A stretch of 38,558 nt of DNA from a virus: positions 1 through 38,558 of IMG/VR virus record IMGVR_UViG_3300042908_000287. One strand, 5' to 3'. Position numbers and translations under genes: made by a program. The notes under the pieces are model-generated. The model had not been told where the DNA came from and searched no databases. It saw only the letters and a program-made list of their open reading frames with translations. Position 1 is the stretch's first letter, and every line of letters starts with the position of its first letter. Shown piece after piece: positions 1 through 8,682 of this stretch.

Positions 1-362
1 AAACTACAATTAGACTTTCAGCGCAAGCTGCTGTGGCTAGTGGCGGAATGGAAAAGTTGGGCATGAAAACTAATTTGACAGGCTTAGGGTTGATTACATT
101 TTCTGATTCCTTAACTCGTGCATTTGGCGGGTTAAAAGAATTTAAAGCAGGCATTGATAGTTTATATGAAGCATTTACAAGCGACCCTCAAAAATTAATT
201 GATTCTAAAAAACAAGTAGCCGATTTTTTAACAGAATTAAAAGCGTCTGCTAGTGCTAAATTGCCAGCTGAAATAACAAGCAAAGCAGATGCTGCTAAAG
301 TTAGAGATTATTTGTTAAAAACACAGGCAGGTATAGCGGATTTAGCTGGACAGGTCGGGTTA
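1..362. repeat. Left copy of imperfect 362-bp terminal direct repeat
   Basis: Aligns without indels to 38197-38558. Bases 1-127 are identical. Nine mismatches fall at 128, 146, 158, 161, 182, 188, 234, 246 and 283. Bases 284-362 are again identical. Six changes are synonymous in the tape measure frame, three are not (E/K, S/P, K/T). Most simply this is the overlap of a circular assembly in which two strain variants were present. Confidence 0.95.
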
Positions 363-2513
363 GCGAGTAATGTAAAACCAGATTCAATGGCAGTAAAAAA
401 ATTGTTTAGTGATTTGACATCTTCAGATAGCCTAAAAGCATCAACAAAAACAATGATAAAAAACGCTGGAATTGAAAATATCACAAAAGATATTATTGTT
501 GAAGCATTAAAATTATCTAAACGCTCAATTAGCGGTGAAGATGGATTGGCAATATCAAAAAGATATGACCCTTTAATAAAATACGCTACAGAAAACGCAA
601 ACTTCTTTGATTCAAGCAAAAACTTAACAAAAATAAAAGCGGATAAAGTATTAGAAAAAAGTTTAACAGATTTAGGCAAAGCAATGCCAACAACTACAGC
701 AGAAGCTGCAAAACTTTCTGAAGAGCTAACTAAATTATCAGACGAGGCAGCAATACAAGTTTCAACTTTTGAAGGCTTAACTAAAGCAACTTTAAATGTT
801 ATTTCTTCACAAGAAAAATTAGCTGAGGCCGGTAAATACGTCACTGACTTTTCAAAATCCATATCAGCGTGGATTAAAAATGTTCGCGCAACAACAGGGT
901 CGCCTGTGAATCAACTAGGCATGGCTAAAGCTAATTTTGAGGAGCAACTAAAACTAGCTAAGTTTGGCGCAACAGCAGAAGAAAAACGCTCAGCATTAAG
1001 CGGAATTACCGGCTATGCTGATACTTACATGAACGCGATTAAATCTTATTACGCAACAAGCGAAGAAGGTCAAAAAGCAATTGAAGATATTATGTCGCAA
1101 GTTAGCGGATTAGGGCAGTCAGTAGACGTACAAGAATTACAGCTTGGCGCATTGCAAGATATTAAAGATGCTATTGATTTTAGCACTATTGAAATCCCTA
1201 GAGGTATTAGTGAAGCTAATGCAGATCTATTTCAAAAACTAATTGATGCTACAAAAGCGGCAGGCGTTACAGCGTTAAAAGACCCAACAACTGATAATTT
1301 ATTAAATTATAACGCTCTTGCTAAAATTGTTTTATTGATTGATAAATCTGCGCAACAAGGTGCTAATGCTGCTTTCCTTGATGCGTTAATCTCAAGCGTT
1401 GCGGGAGAATCTGGACTTCAGGCAGGAATTGAATTAATTATTGATAATGTGGATTTTGAAGCAGCCAAAAAAGAACAGATTATTGCTAACGTATTATCGT
1501 CATTTAATGAAAAACGATTAACGCTAACTAATTTTGAGTTTGACGTGCAGGCGGCTATTGACGCGGCAAAAGAAAATGTTTTAGCAAGTTGGGGCGAGCA
1601 AAAATTAAATGTAACAACTGCTGACGCTATTAAAAACATTAATGAAGTAAAAGATTTAAGCGGCACGCTTACAACAGAGATAGGCACAGAAAAAGCATTA
1701 AACGTTAGCGCAAATACTGCAATAGATAATATGCTTGAAGTTCGACATTTAACGGCTAACATTGAAGGTGGTATTATTGCTGATAGAGCATTAAATATTA
1801 ATACAGATACAGCAAATCAAAAGCTAACTGATTCAATATTATTATCAGGAGAATTTACAGCAGCAGCAGAGTTTGTGCCTGTAATGGATGTTAACACTAC
1901 AACAGTCATTGCAAAAATTAATGAAGTTACAAGCGCGGCAGCAAGTGCAACTGCGGCTTTATCAGCGTTAAGCGGTCAAAATCCAACTCAACAAGGAAAC
2001 TCTTTTTTAGAAAGGGACGCAACTAATCTAGGTTATCAAGGTGATTTGACAGATATCGCAGCTATGCTGAGTTTTATAACCGCTGCTAAAGTTGCTGATG
2101 CAGCTAAAGTTGCTGATGCGGCTAAACTAGCTGAAAATAAACAATCATCTGGACAAGATATTATACCGATTTGGAAAATTTTTGGGTTTGACAATCAAGA
2201 TGAATTTTATTATCAACATTTTGCAAAGGGAGGAATTGCAAACACACCATCAATATTTGGTGAAGCAGGCGCAGAGGCGGCTGTACCATTGCCTGATGGG
2301 CGATCAATTCCTGTCACGTTATATAATTCAGCAAATGATTCAAGTGTTAGCAGTGAAGAAACCATTGCAGAACTCAAAGCGCAAAATAACAAACTTGAAG
2401 TGCTTGTTAATACTTTAATGGCAACATCAAAAGCAGAACGCGAAAAAACACAGGAGCTAATTGACGCAATGAACGGATTACGCTCAGATACACGATTAGC
2501 GGCAAGGGGTTAA
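1..2513 (+). CDS. Tail tape measure protein, C-terminal part (5' end lies at the right end of the window)
   Basis: This frame is open from the first base and has no start of its own; it continues the gene that begins at 35355. Joining 35355-38196 to 1-2513 gives one frame of 1,784 codons. The protein sets tail length and sits inside the tail tube. What shows it: long alanine/lysine-rich helical sequence, and near the C terminus FAKGGIANTPSIFGEAGAEA followed by PLPDG, a signature common at the end of tape measure proteins. About three degenerate repeats (LNV..T..AI..I.EV..L) occupy roughly nt 1600-1850, and an 18-bp tandem duplication encoding AKVADA lies at 2085-2120. The tail-tip gene follows after 2 nt. 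A GTG at 33 is not a credible start. Confidence 0.9.
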   Translation, partial: TTIRLSAQAAVASGGMEKLGMKTNLTGLGLITFSDSLTRAFGGLKEFKAGIDSLYEAFTSDPQKLIDSKKQVADFLTELKASASAKLPAEITSKADAAKVRDYLLKTQAGIADLAGQVGLASNVKPDSMAVKKLFSDLTSSDSLKASTKTMIKNAGIENITKDIIVEALKLSKRSISGEDGLAISKRYDPLIKYATENANFFDSSKNLTKIKADKVLEKSLTDLGKAMPTTTAEAAKLSEELTKLSDEAAIQVSTFEGLTKATLNVISSQEKLAEAGKYVTDFSKSISAWIKNVRATTGSPVNQLGMAKANFEEQLKLAKFGATAEEKRSALSGITGYADTYMNAIKSYYATSEEGQKAIEDIMSQVSGLGQSVDVQELQLGALQDIKDAIDFSTIEIPRGISEANADLFQKLIDATKAAGVTALKDPTTDNLLNYNALAKIVLLIDKSAQQGANAAFLDALISSVAGESGLQAGIELIIDNVDFEAAKKEQIIANVLSSFNEKRLTLTNFEFDVQAAIDAAKENVLASWGEQKLNVTTADAIKNINEVKDLSGTLTTEIGTEKALNVSANTAIDNMLEVRHLTANIEGGIIADRALNINTDTANQKLTDSILLSGEFTAAAEFVPVMDVNTTTVIAKINEVTSAAASATAALSALSGQNPTQQGNSFLERDATNLGYQGDLTDIAAMLSFITAAKVADAAKVADAAKLAENKQSSGQDIIPIWKIFGFDNQDEFYYQHFAKGGIANTPSIFGEAGAEAAVPLPDGRSIPVTLYNSANDSSVSSEETIAELKAQNNKLEVLVNTLMATSKAEREKTQELIDAMNGLRSDTRLAARG

Positions 2514-2515
2514 TC

Positions 2516-3988
2516 ATGTCTATATGGATTGCAACGATTGGCGCGTTAGACGGCTCAAACACGTCAAAAACGCTATATTTTAGTGACGTATCGTATATTG
2601 ATAATGATGGGAATTATTTTGAAAACCGAATGTTGCAACCGGCATTGATAAAAGTTAGTCCTGACGATGGCGGAACATTTAAAATATTTTCAACGCCTTC
2701 AATCGGTGAGATTCAGCTAATCAATAAAGACGGTGGTTTAAATTATTTAATGGATTATGCGTTAGACAATGGCAGTATTTCATTATCGCTTGTTGTTGAT
2801 AATGGCACAAAAAACGATTATTTAACAGGCAAAATTGAATCAATGCGATTTAGTGGCGATGCTGTTTATTTAACCGTGCGATCAATGTCTGAAGTATTAA
2901 CACGCAACCACGTTAATAATAAATTTTTAGGCAATAATGCTTTGCCAAATGGCGTGGAAGGTGTTGCTGATGACATTAAAGGCAACGTTAAACCTCGTGT
3001 GTTTGGTAGTGTTCTTAATGCAACGCCTGTGCTTGTCAATACTTCACAATTAATTTATCAGTTTTCTGACAGAACGACAGCAACCATTAGCGCAATTTAT
3101 GATAAAGGTGTTGCGCTAACATTGCATCAATCTTACACATGGGCTAACTTTGCATCGTTTATGGCTCATACAAGCATTGCAAGTGGTAGATATATAATTT
3201 GTGCTGGATATGTAAAGTTAGGCACAACACCAGCAGGAACGGTGACGGGCGACTGTGCTGATTCATTAACGCTTGCGGGTGACGTATTTGAAGCAATACT
3301 AGCTGAAGAATCGCTAACACTTAACGCAACAAGCAAAACCACGTTAAACGCAATTGGCGCAGTAGGAATTTACGTTACTGGTGAAATAACCACTACGCAA
3401 TTACTTAATCAGATAGCGCAATCATGCGGGGCGTATTGGTACTTTCTGCAAAATGTCGTTTATGCAAAATTACTTGCGCTTGCTACTACATCAACACTTA
3501 GTCTAACCAATAGTGAGTTAATCACCATTGATATTGTAAATACAGGCTTGGGTGAGAATGGATTGCCAGTTGAATCAATTTCTTTTAATTACGATCATAT
3601 TGAAACCGTGCAAAAAGAAACCGACTTAGCCGGAGCTGTAACCGTTGCGCGTAAAGCAGTGTTGTCAAACCAGTATCGAAGTAAATTTATTAATGACGCA
3701 GCAGTAAAAACACGACACCCACTTGCGCCTGCAATTAAAATTGATAGTTGTCTTCGCCTTGAGGCTAACGCAACAACTGTAGCCACTACGCTATTAAACT
3801 TATCAAAAGTGCGTGTTGATACCGTAAACATTACAGCGGTGGTTGATGAGATACCATCGCTACAATTAGGCGATGGCGTCATGGTATTTTCAGATAAGTT
3901 AAGTTATGATTACGGTAAATTATTGACGATCATTGGATTTCAAATTGATGCAAAAAGAAAAGAAATTGTTTTGGAGTGCATTGGATGA
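2516..3988 (+). CDS. Tail tip / baseplate-type structural protein
   Basis: 490 aa, starting 2 nt after the tape measure stop, with an AAGGGG ribosome site. The middle (about residues 155-240) carries KGNVKPRVFGSVLN, then YQFSDR and a YDKGVALT segment. This arrangement (KP-x-x-FG...N-x-x-P-x-L...YQ...YD-x-G) is one I associate with a conserved tail protein found directly downstream of tape measure genes in siphoviruses of Proteobacteria. The position, between tape measure and fibre genes, argues for a distal tail or hub component. The protein is beta-rich with no transmembrane segment. The exact role (distal tail protein or hub) cannot be told from sequence alone. Confidence 0.7.
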   Translation: MSIWIATIGALDGSNTSKTLYFSDVSYIDNDGNYFENRMLQPALIKVSPDDGGTFKIFSTPSIGEIQLINKDGGLNYLMDYALDNGSISLSLVVDNGTKNDYLTGKIESMRFSGDAVYLTVRSMSEVLTRNHVNNKFLGNNALPNGVEGVADDIKGNVKPRVFGSVLNATPVLVNTSQLIYQFSDRTTATISAIYDKGVALTLHQSYTWANFASFMAHTSIASGRYIICAGYVKLGTTPAGTVTGDCADSLTLAGDVFEAILAEESLTLNATSKTTLNAIGAVGIYVTGEITTTQLLNQIAQSCGAYWYFLQNVVYAKLLALATTSTLSLTNSELITIDIVNTGLGENGLPVESISFNYDHIETVQKETDLAGAVTVARKAVLSNQYRSKFINDAAVKTRHPLAPAIKIDSCLRLEANATTVATTLLNLSKVRVDTVNITAVVDEIPSLQLGDGVMVFSDKLSYDYGKLLTIIGFQIDAKRKEIVLECIG

Positions 3989-5145
3989 CAAGTAATATTT
4001 CTTTAAGTTATCCAAACCGGATAGACGAATGCACAATTACAGAAACTACTGCAACCACGTGGAACGCATTGCTACCACTTAGCAACATTCAAAACCCTGT
4101 TATAAAGCGTGTTGCACGATCAACCATTGGCGATAGAACATCAACGCTTAAAGTTAACCTTCCTTATGAGCCGCGCAGTATTGGCGTGGTGTCGTTAATT
4201 AATCATAATTTAACCACTAATGCAAAGATCAGATACATTGGCTATAGTGGTTTAAATTTTACAGGCGACGTGCGATTTGATAGTGGTGCTGATTTTCGCG
4301 CATGGACGATTCTTTATCCAATTTATAGTGAAAATACAGCTGGCACAAAATACCCTTGGGAATCGCGTAACTGGTGGCTAGGTTCAATTGAAGAAGATCA
4401 GCGCAAAAGCTACACATCAATGGGAACATATTATCCTGACGATAACGCAATGGTGCGCTCAGTAAAGATTATTATTGATGATACACCATCCGTTTCAGCA
4501 ACTAGCACAACCAGCGTAACCGTAGGTACAGGCGAAAAATCCTTTACAGTAGGCACTAACCTAAGTTTTATTGCTGGGCAAGAAATAACCATTTATAAAA
4601 CTGGTACAATAACCACGTTTGTTGCGGGAACAGTGCAATATTACGCGCCATCAACAGGCGCATTAGTGTTAAACTCTACCGCTTATGGCGGTACAGGTTC
4701 GCACAGCGCGTGGTCTGTAATCAACGGTGAAAACTTTATTGAAATAGGTCGTGTATTTTTAGGTCGCACAATTGAGCCTAGCATAAATCCTGCTTATGGT
4801 GATATTCAGCAAGGCTACACTGATTTAACAGAAATACAACGCTCGGTTGATAATACAAAATATTATTATATTAAGCCAAAAATGCGCACGTTAGCGTGTA
4901 TTTTAAAACACATTACCCAAGATGAAGCATTTAGCGGATTTTACGATGCACAACGCGAAGTTGGGTTAAGCGGTGAAATGCTTTATAGTTATTCAAAACC
5001 AGATTACATTGGCAGTATTAATATGACGGTTGATAAGAATTTTTACGCCCGCACATTTTTATGTAATTTTTCAGAATTAAGCCCAATTGAAAACCCATTT
5101 GTTAATGGATTTCAAACGGCATTAAAATTAGAGGAAATAGTTTAA
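3985..5145 (+). CDS. Tail-associated structural protein of unknown exact role
   Basis: 386 aa if started at the ATG at 3985, which overlaps the upstream stop as ATGA and has GGAG about 9 nt upstream; a GTG at 3976 is less likely. The N-terminal part (LSYPNRID, then LPLSNIQNPVIKRVARS and GVVSLINHNL) matches a layout known from the second gene after the tape measure in many siphoviruses, where a discoidin-like beta-sandwich is often predicted. Beta-rich throughout, with no catalytic motif seen. It sits in a run of overlapping tail genes, so a tail-tip component is likely. I cannot name a function. Confidence 0.65.
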   Translation: MTSNISLSYPNRIDECTITETTATTWNALLPLSNIQNPVIKRVARSTIGDRTSTLKVNLPYEPRSIGVVSLINHNLTTNAKIRYIGYSGLNFTGDVRFDSGADFRAWTILYPIYSENTAGTKYPWESRNWWLGSIEEDQRKSYTSMGTYYPDDNAMVRSVKIIIDDTPSVSATSTTSVTVGTGEKSFTVGTNLSFIAGQEITIYKTGTITTFVAGTVQYYAPSTGALVLNSTAYGGTGSHSAWSVINGENFIEIGRVFLGRTIEPSINPAYGDIQQGYTDLTEIQRSVDNTKYYYIKPKMRTLACILKHITQDEAFSGFYDAQREVGLSGEMLYSYSKPDYIGSINMTVDKNFYARTFLCNFSELSPIENPFVNGFQTALKLEEIV

Positions 5146-6035
5146 TGAGTTCAGTCACTTTTAGTACAACAGTAGGCGGTGACGGTTCAACTGTTACCGA
5201 TGATGATAATGCCACAACAGGTCTTGGTAACGGTGGTGCGTTAATACGTCTTGTGCCAATGATGCAACAGGTTGTAAACGTTGCTTCTTACGTTGTTTCA
5301 GTTGGTGGTGCGGCAAGCAATGATGCTATTGCAGCAGCAGCAAGCGCGTCAGCAGCTTCATCTAGCGCAACAGCCGCAGCGGCTAGTTATGACTCGTTTG
5401 ATGATCGTTATTTAGGTGCAAAATCGTCTAATCCAACGGTGGATAATGATGGTAATGCGTTGCTTACCGGTGCGCTCTATTGGAACACAACAAGTAGCGA
5501 AATGCGTGTTTATAGTGGTAGTGCATGGATAACTTCTTACTTGCCTGCATCGGCATATTTAGCGTTAGCGGGCGGCACGATGACGGGTGCAATTACGTTT
5601 GCGGCTGGTCAATCTTTTACGGGTACTTTGCCTTTAGCTGGCGGCACGATGACGGGTGCGATTACGTTTTCGGCTGGTCAAACCGTTGATGGTACGAACG
5701 GAATAGGTTATATCAATATCCCTCAAAATAGCCAGTCTGCCGCCTATACACTTGTTGCTGCGGATGCTGGAAAACATATTTTTCATCCATCAACTGACGC
5801 TAATGCTCGGACATTTACTATTCCTGCAAATGGTTCAGTGGCGTACCCAATCGGTACAGCAATTTCGTTTGTTAATATGACTTCTCAAGTGGTCAGTATT
5901 GCAATCACAACTGACACGATGTATTTAGCTGGTACAGGCACAACAGGAACTCGCTCACTTGCGCAGTATGGTACAGCCACAGCACTTAAAATGACATCGA
6001 CAACTTGGATTATTTCCGGTGCGGGGTTGACCTAA
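5145..6035 (+). CDS. Tail fibre protein with AGGTMTGAI repeats
   Basis: 296 aa, start overlapping the previous stop by one base (TAATG). About residues 60-85 form an alanine/serine-rich helix, followed by SFDDRYLGAKSSNPTVDNDG and a GALYWNTTS segment that is standard in phage tail fibres. Two copies of LAGGTMTGAITF follow (about residues 142-180), a repeat found in trimeric fibre shafts. The C-terminal part is beta-rich with no recognisable tip domain. It presumably forms a shaft at the tail tip. The lectin-like protein encoded immediately downstream could be its receptor-binding partner; that pairing is inference. Confidence 0.75.
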   Translation: MSSVTFSTTVGGDGSTVTDDDNATTGLGNGGALIRLVPMMQQVVNVASYVVSVGGAASNDAIAAAASASAASSSATAAAASYDSFDDRYLGAKSSNPTVDNDGNALLTGALYWNTTSSEMRVYSGSAWITSYLPASAYLALAGGTMTGAITFAAGQSFTGTLPLAGGTMTGAITFSAGQTVDGTNGIGYINIPQNSQSAAYTLVAADAGKHIFHPSTDANARTFTIPANGSVAYPIGTAISFVNMTSQVVSIAITTDTMYLAGTGTTGTRSLAQYGTATALKMTSTTWIISGAGLT

Positions 6036-6688
6036 TGAGTGGGATTCAACAAATGTTAACGGGTGGGACTTATAAAGCACCGATACCTTATGGATGGCCT
6101 GCAAACATTGGTGATGCGTATGGAGGTGGTTTTTTTGCTGGTCAAATAAACGTATCTGGAACTAAATATAATTTAGTTGTTGCCCCTAAAGCATCTGGAG
6201 AATCTTTAAAAACATGGGGACCATATGATGTTTCAACGTTTCAACGATCAGCGATTAATGGTCCTGTTAATTCCGCTGGTGAAGCAGCATTAGGCGCGGC
6301 ATATCAAGCAGCAACTTTTTGCGAAGGTTTAACAATTGGCGGGTATAGTGATTGGTATTTACCTGCCAAAAATGAGCTAGAAGTGCTGTATTATTTTTTA
6401 AAGCCGACTACTAACGCCAATGATACTTCTTCAGGCTCAAACGCTAATGCAGCATCACCACCAGAGCCTGTTAGCACAAACTATACAAGTGGCTCACCTG
6501 CTCAAACAGGCGCGGGTATTGGCTTTAGAACTGGTGAAACAGATGCGTTTGCCTCTTATCCTTATTGGTCTTCTACTGAGGACACTGCTGAATTTGCATG
6601 GTATCAGAATTTTAATAATGGAAGTCAAGCATTTAATTATAAGAACCCTAGTATTTACGTTAGAGCTGTTCGAAGAATTGCTGTGTAA
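6035..6688 (+). CDS. C-type-lectin-like (DUF1566/Lcl type) receptor-binding protein
   Basis: 217 aa from the ATG at 6035, which overlaps the fibre stop as TAATG; an upstream TTG at 6005 is not needed. The second half has the hallmarks of the Lcl/DUF1566 fold: GGYSDWYLPAKNELEVLY (about residues 106-123), YWSSTE (about 180), then an asparagine-rich stretch ending in YVRAVRRI. Folds of this type are used by phages as variable receptor-binding domains. The N-terminal half holds GDAYGGGFFAG, a typical entry to this domain. Likely the tail-tip adhesin that contacts the host surface. No reverse transcriptase or template repeat was found, so there is no sign of a diversity-generating retroelement. 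Confidence 0.75.
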   Translation: MSGIQQMLTGGTYKAPIPYGWPANIGDAYGGGFFAGQINVSGTKYNLVVAPKASGESLKTWGPYDVSTFQRSAINGPVNSAGEAALGAAYQAATFCEGLTIGGYSDWYLPAKNELEVLYYFLKPTTNANDTSSGSNANAASPPEPVSTNYTSGSPAQTGAGIGFRTGETDAFASYPYWSSTEDTAEFAWYQNFNNGSQAFNYKNPSIYVRAVRRIAV

Positions 6689-6702
6689 CTTAGGAAAATA
6701 TC

Positions 6703-7128
6703 ATGTACATACAACTAACAAACATCGACGCAGACACAGGTATTCTTTGCACAGAAGCACCAATGCGTACAGGACCGGCACTCCCAAATGTAAAGGGATT
6801 TCAGTTTATCTTTCAAAACGAATCTGACTTCCCTATTGCTTCAAATGCCGATGGTTCACTTAGTACAGCACCACTGCTTTATGGAACGTGTGATGATGAT
6901 GCAGATACAAACCTTGTGGGTGTTTTAAAAATATTATCACAAGCTGAATTTGACGCAGATAAACAAGCAGAACATCAAGCTAGAAAGCCATACCCTTCAT
7001 GGGTTGGTGACATTAACACCATGTTATGGCAAGCACCTGTAGCGTATCCACAAGACAATAAACAGTATTACTGGAATGAACCAACTGTATCTTGGAAAGA
7101 ATTTACACCTGTGGTTCAACTTCCATGA
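6703..7128 (+). CDS. Small fibre-associated protein with PSW...W..P..YP..Y.W motif
   Basis: 141 aa, preceded by a TTAGGAAA ribosome site. The C-terminal 45 residues contain YPSWVGD, LWQAPVAYPQD, YYWNE and SWKEF. This tryptophan/tyrosine pattern is one I associate with small proteins near tail fibre genes of aquatic phages. The N-terminal half (residues 1-75) is beta-rich. No catalytic motif is visible. Lying between the lectin-like protein and the cupin protein in a tightly packed run, it probably helps fibre assembly or is a minor fibre component, but that rests on position. Confidence 0.5.
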   Translation: MYIQLTNIDADTGILCTEAPMRTGPALPNVKGFQFIFQNESDFPIASNADGSLSTAPLLYGTCDDDADTNLVGVLKILSQAEFDADKQAEHQARKPYPSWVGDINTMLWQAPVAYPQDNKQYYWNEPTVSWKEFTPVVQLP

Positions 7129-7499
7129 AAACTGCTGAATTAGGGTACTTTGGTAATATCTGGGTTAAGCAGAACGTATTAGAACTTGCTGGTGAAACAC
7201 ACGGTGGGCATGAGCATAAGTTTGACCATGTGACTTTATTAGTATCTGGTAAGGTGCGTGTTGAAATTGAAGGTCATAAACCTAAAGAATTTACTGCACC
7301 AACTTTTATTGTTATCCGAAAAGAACATCAACACAAAATTACAGCAGTTGAAGATGGTACGGTTTATTACTGTGTTTATGCTTTGCGTAATATGGACGGT
7401 GAGCCAATTGAAGATATTTACGGTGAGCAACATGACCCAGAATCAGCCAGTGCTAGAGATGATGGGTACTGGGATAAAGTAAATAAAATAGATAAGTGA
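7125..7499 (+). CDS. Single-domain cupin protein
   Basis: 124 aa from the ATG at 7125 (ATGA overlap with the upstream stop). The first cupin motif is clear: H26, H29 and H31 in GETHGGHEHKFDHV, then the LLVSGKVRVEIEG turn. The second motif is represented by the APTFIVIRKEHQH region (H68, H70). The fold is a small beta-barrel that normally binds a metal through these histidines; substrates vary too widely to guess. It is encoded among fibre and lysis genes, so roles in fibre or capsid decoration, or in modifying a host surface compound, are both possible. Its asparagine/aspartate-rich tail (about residues 95-124) lies outside the barrel. Confidence 0.75.
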   Translation: MKTAELGYFGNIWVKQNVLELAGETHGGHEHKFDHVTLLVSGKVRVEIEGHKPKEFTAPTFIVIRKEHQHKITAVEDGTVYYCVYALRNMDGEPIEDIYGEQHDPESASARDDGYWDKVNKIDK

Positions 7500-7506
7500 G
7501 AATAAA

Positions 7507-7719
7507 ATGCCTGATGAAGCCTGCCGCCTTGCTAAAGTAGAGCAACGAATTGAAAGCCTCGAAGAAATATTTGAAGACAGAGGAAGAAAGCTAGATGCTA
7601 TCATAGCCGCGCTTGAGGAAATGAAAAACGAACAAACGCGCTATAAAGGATTTATTGGCGGCATTGTCTTCACCATTGGAGCATTGTTTTCGTTTATTGC
7701 TTGGTGGACAAGTAAATAA
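7507..7719 (+). CDS. Small coiled-coil protein with C-terminal membrane segment (holin candidate)
   Basis: 70 aa. Residues 5-47 are charged and heptad-like (LAKVEQRIESLEEIFEDRGR), and residues 48-67 (FIGGIVFTIGALFSFIAWW) form one membrane span. This resembles XhlA-type phage lysis accessory proteins. It starts a set of three membrane proteins that ends with the lysozyme. Its stop overlaps the next start (TAATGG). It could be the holin or an accessory to it; sequence alone does not decide which of the three proteins forms the hole. Confidence 0.6.
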   Translation: MPDEACRLAKVEQRIESLEEIFEDRGRKLDAIIAALEEMKNEQTRYKGFIGGIVFTIGALFSFIAWWTSK

Positions 7720-7997
7720 TGGAATTCCTACAGTTTGCAACGGATGTAGGTTTCCCCATTGCCGCTGCGTGTGTGGGAATGTACTTTGTATTTCTGACCA
7801 TTAAATTCCTGCTTGATAGTGTACTTGAAAAGATTAAAAGCCTTATTGGTATCATTAAACAACTCGATAAGCGTGTCACGGCTATGTCAGAGGATATTGT
7901 AAAAATAGATGTATTGATGACAGAAACGCTTGATATGCCTATTGAGAAAGAAAAAGTGGCACGTTTTAATAACCCACAAGAAAAGAGAATTGATTAA
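7719..7997 (+). CDS. Membrane protein of the lysis cassette, paralogue of the next gene
   Basis: 92 aa with one N-terminal membrane span (about residues 10-32, GFPIAAACVGMYFVFLTIKF) and a charged, helical C-terminal part. The GFPI motif and overall plan recur in the protein encoded at 7997, so the two genes look like a tandem duplication. Translationally coupled to both neighbours through one-base overlaps. A holin/antiholin pair is a reasonable guess given that the lysozyme gene follows. Confidence 0.55.
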   Translation: MEFLQFATDVGFPIAAACVGMYFVFLTIKFLLDSVLEKIKSLIGIIKQLDKRVTAMSEDIVKIDVLMTETLDMPIEKEKVARFNNPQEKRID

Positions 7998-8239
7998 TGG
8001 ATGTTGACGCATTAGCTAAATATATCAACCAATACGGTTTTCCAATTATTGCATCAAGTAGCATGGGTTATATTGTCTATTTCGTGTGGATATGGGTAAC
8101 AACGATTGTTAAGCCAATCCTTACCGAAACAACAGACGCGCTGATTGAATTAATCGACCAAATACGCTTACTTGATAACGACATGATTCGCTTAACACAA
8201 AAATTAATTACGGTACTTTCTATGAGATCACGAAAATGA
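7997..8239 (+). CDS. Membrane protein of the lysis cassette, second paralogue
   Basis: 80 aa. Begins MDVDALAKYINQYGFPIIAS, followed by a span through about residue 38 (MGYIVYFVWIWVTTIV). The C-terminal half is amphipathic and ends in RSRK, which suggests a cytoplasmic, basic C terminus. Shares GFPI and the helical tail with the protein at 7719. Its stop overlaps the lysozyme start (ATGA), the arrangement usual for holin-endolysin pairs, so this is the best positional candidate for the holin. Confidence 0.55.
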   Translation: MDVDALAKYINQYGFPIIASSSMGYIVYFVWIWVTTIVKPILTETTDALIELIDQIRLLDNDMIRLTQKLITVLSMRSRK

Positions 8240-8682
8240 AAACAGGCGAACGCGGTTTAAAATTAATTAAAGAATTTGAAGGTTGTAAACTCAAGGCGTA
8301 CCAATGCCCTGCGGGAATTTGGACTATTGGCATTGGCTCAACACATTATGGTGATGGCACACCAGTTACTAAAAATAGAACGTTGCCTAATGAAGGGGCG
8401 GCAATCGCTTTATTAGCCGCAACAATTGGGAAATATGAGAAAGCGGTAAATGATGTGGGCGTTGAATTAACACAAAATGAATATGATGCACTTGTTTGTT
8501 TATGCTACAACATTGGCGCAGGTAACTTTTTTAAATCAACACTTGTTAAAATGTTAAAAGCCGGTGACGACAAGGCAGAAATAGCAAAACAGTTTTTGCG
8601 TTGGGATAAAGCAGGTGGAAAACCGCTTGCTGGATTAACGCGCAGGCGCAATGCTGAAGCAGAATTGTTTTTAAGCAAATAA
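8236..8682 (+). CDS. Phage lysozyme (glycoside hydrolase family 24, muramidase)
   Basis: 148 aa, full length for T4/P22-type lysozymes. The catalytic pattern E-8-C-5-T is exact: E15 in KEFEG, C24 in QCPAG and T30 in WTIGIG. The second position is C here rather than the more frequent D, an accepted variant of the family. It hydrolyses the MurNAc-GlcNAc bonds of peptidoglycan at the end of infection. There is no signal peptide or signal-anchor helix, so it should accumulate in the cytoplasm and depend on a holin, which fits the membrane proteins encoded just upstream. It is the last gene of the rightward block. Confidence 0.93.
   Translation: MKTGERGLKLIKEFEGCKLKAYQCPAGIWTIGIGSTHYGDGTPVTKNRTLPNEGAAIALLAATIGKYEKAVNDVGVELTQNEYDALVCLCYNIGAGNFFKSTLVKMLKAGDDKAEIAKQFLRWDKAGGKPLAGLTRRRNAEAELFLSK

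Noticed and set aside
308-862. 184-codon minus-strand frame opposite the tape measure gene
   Set aside because: Shadow of a strongly coding plus-strand frame; composition and position give no independent support. The same holds for the other antisense frames inside the head and tail genes.
6540-6688. Diversity-generating retroelement variable region in the lectin-like gene
   Set aside because: No reverse transcriptase gene and no near-copy of the segment elsewhere in the window; the asparagine richness is normal for this fold.
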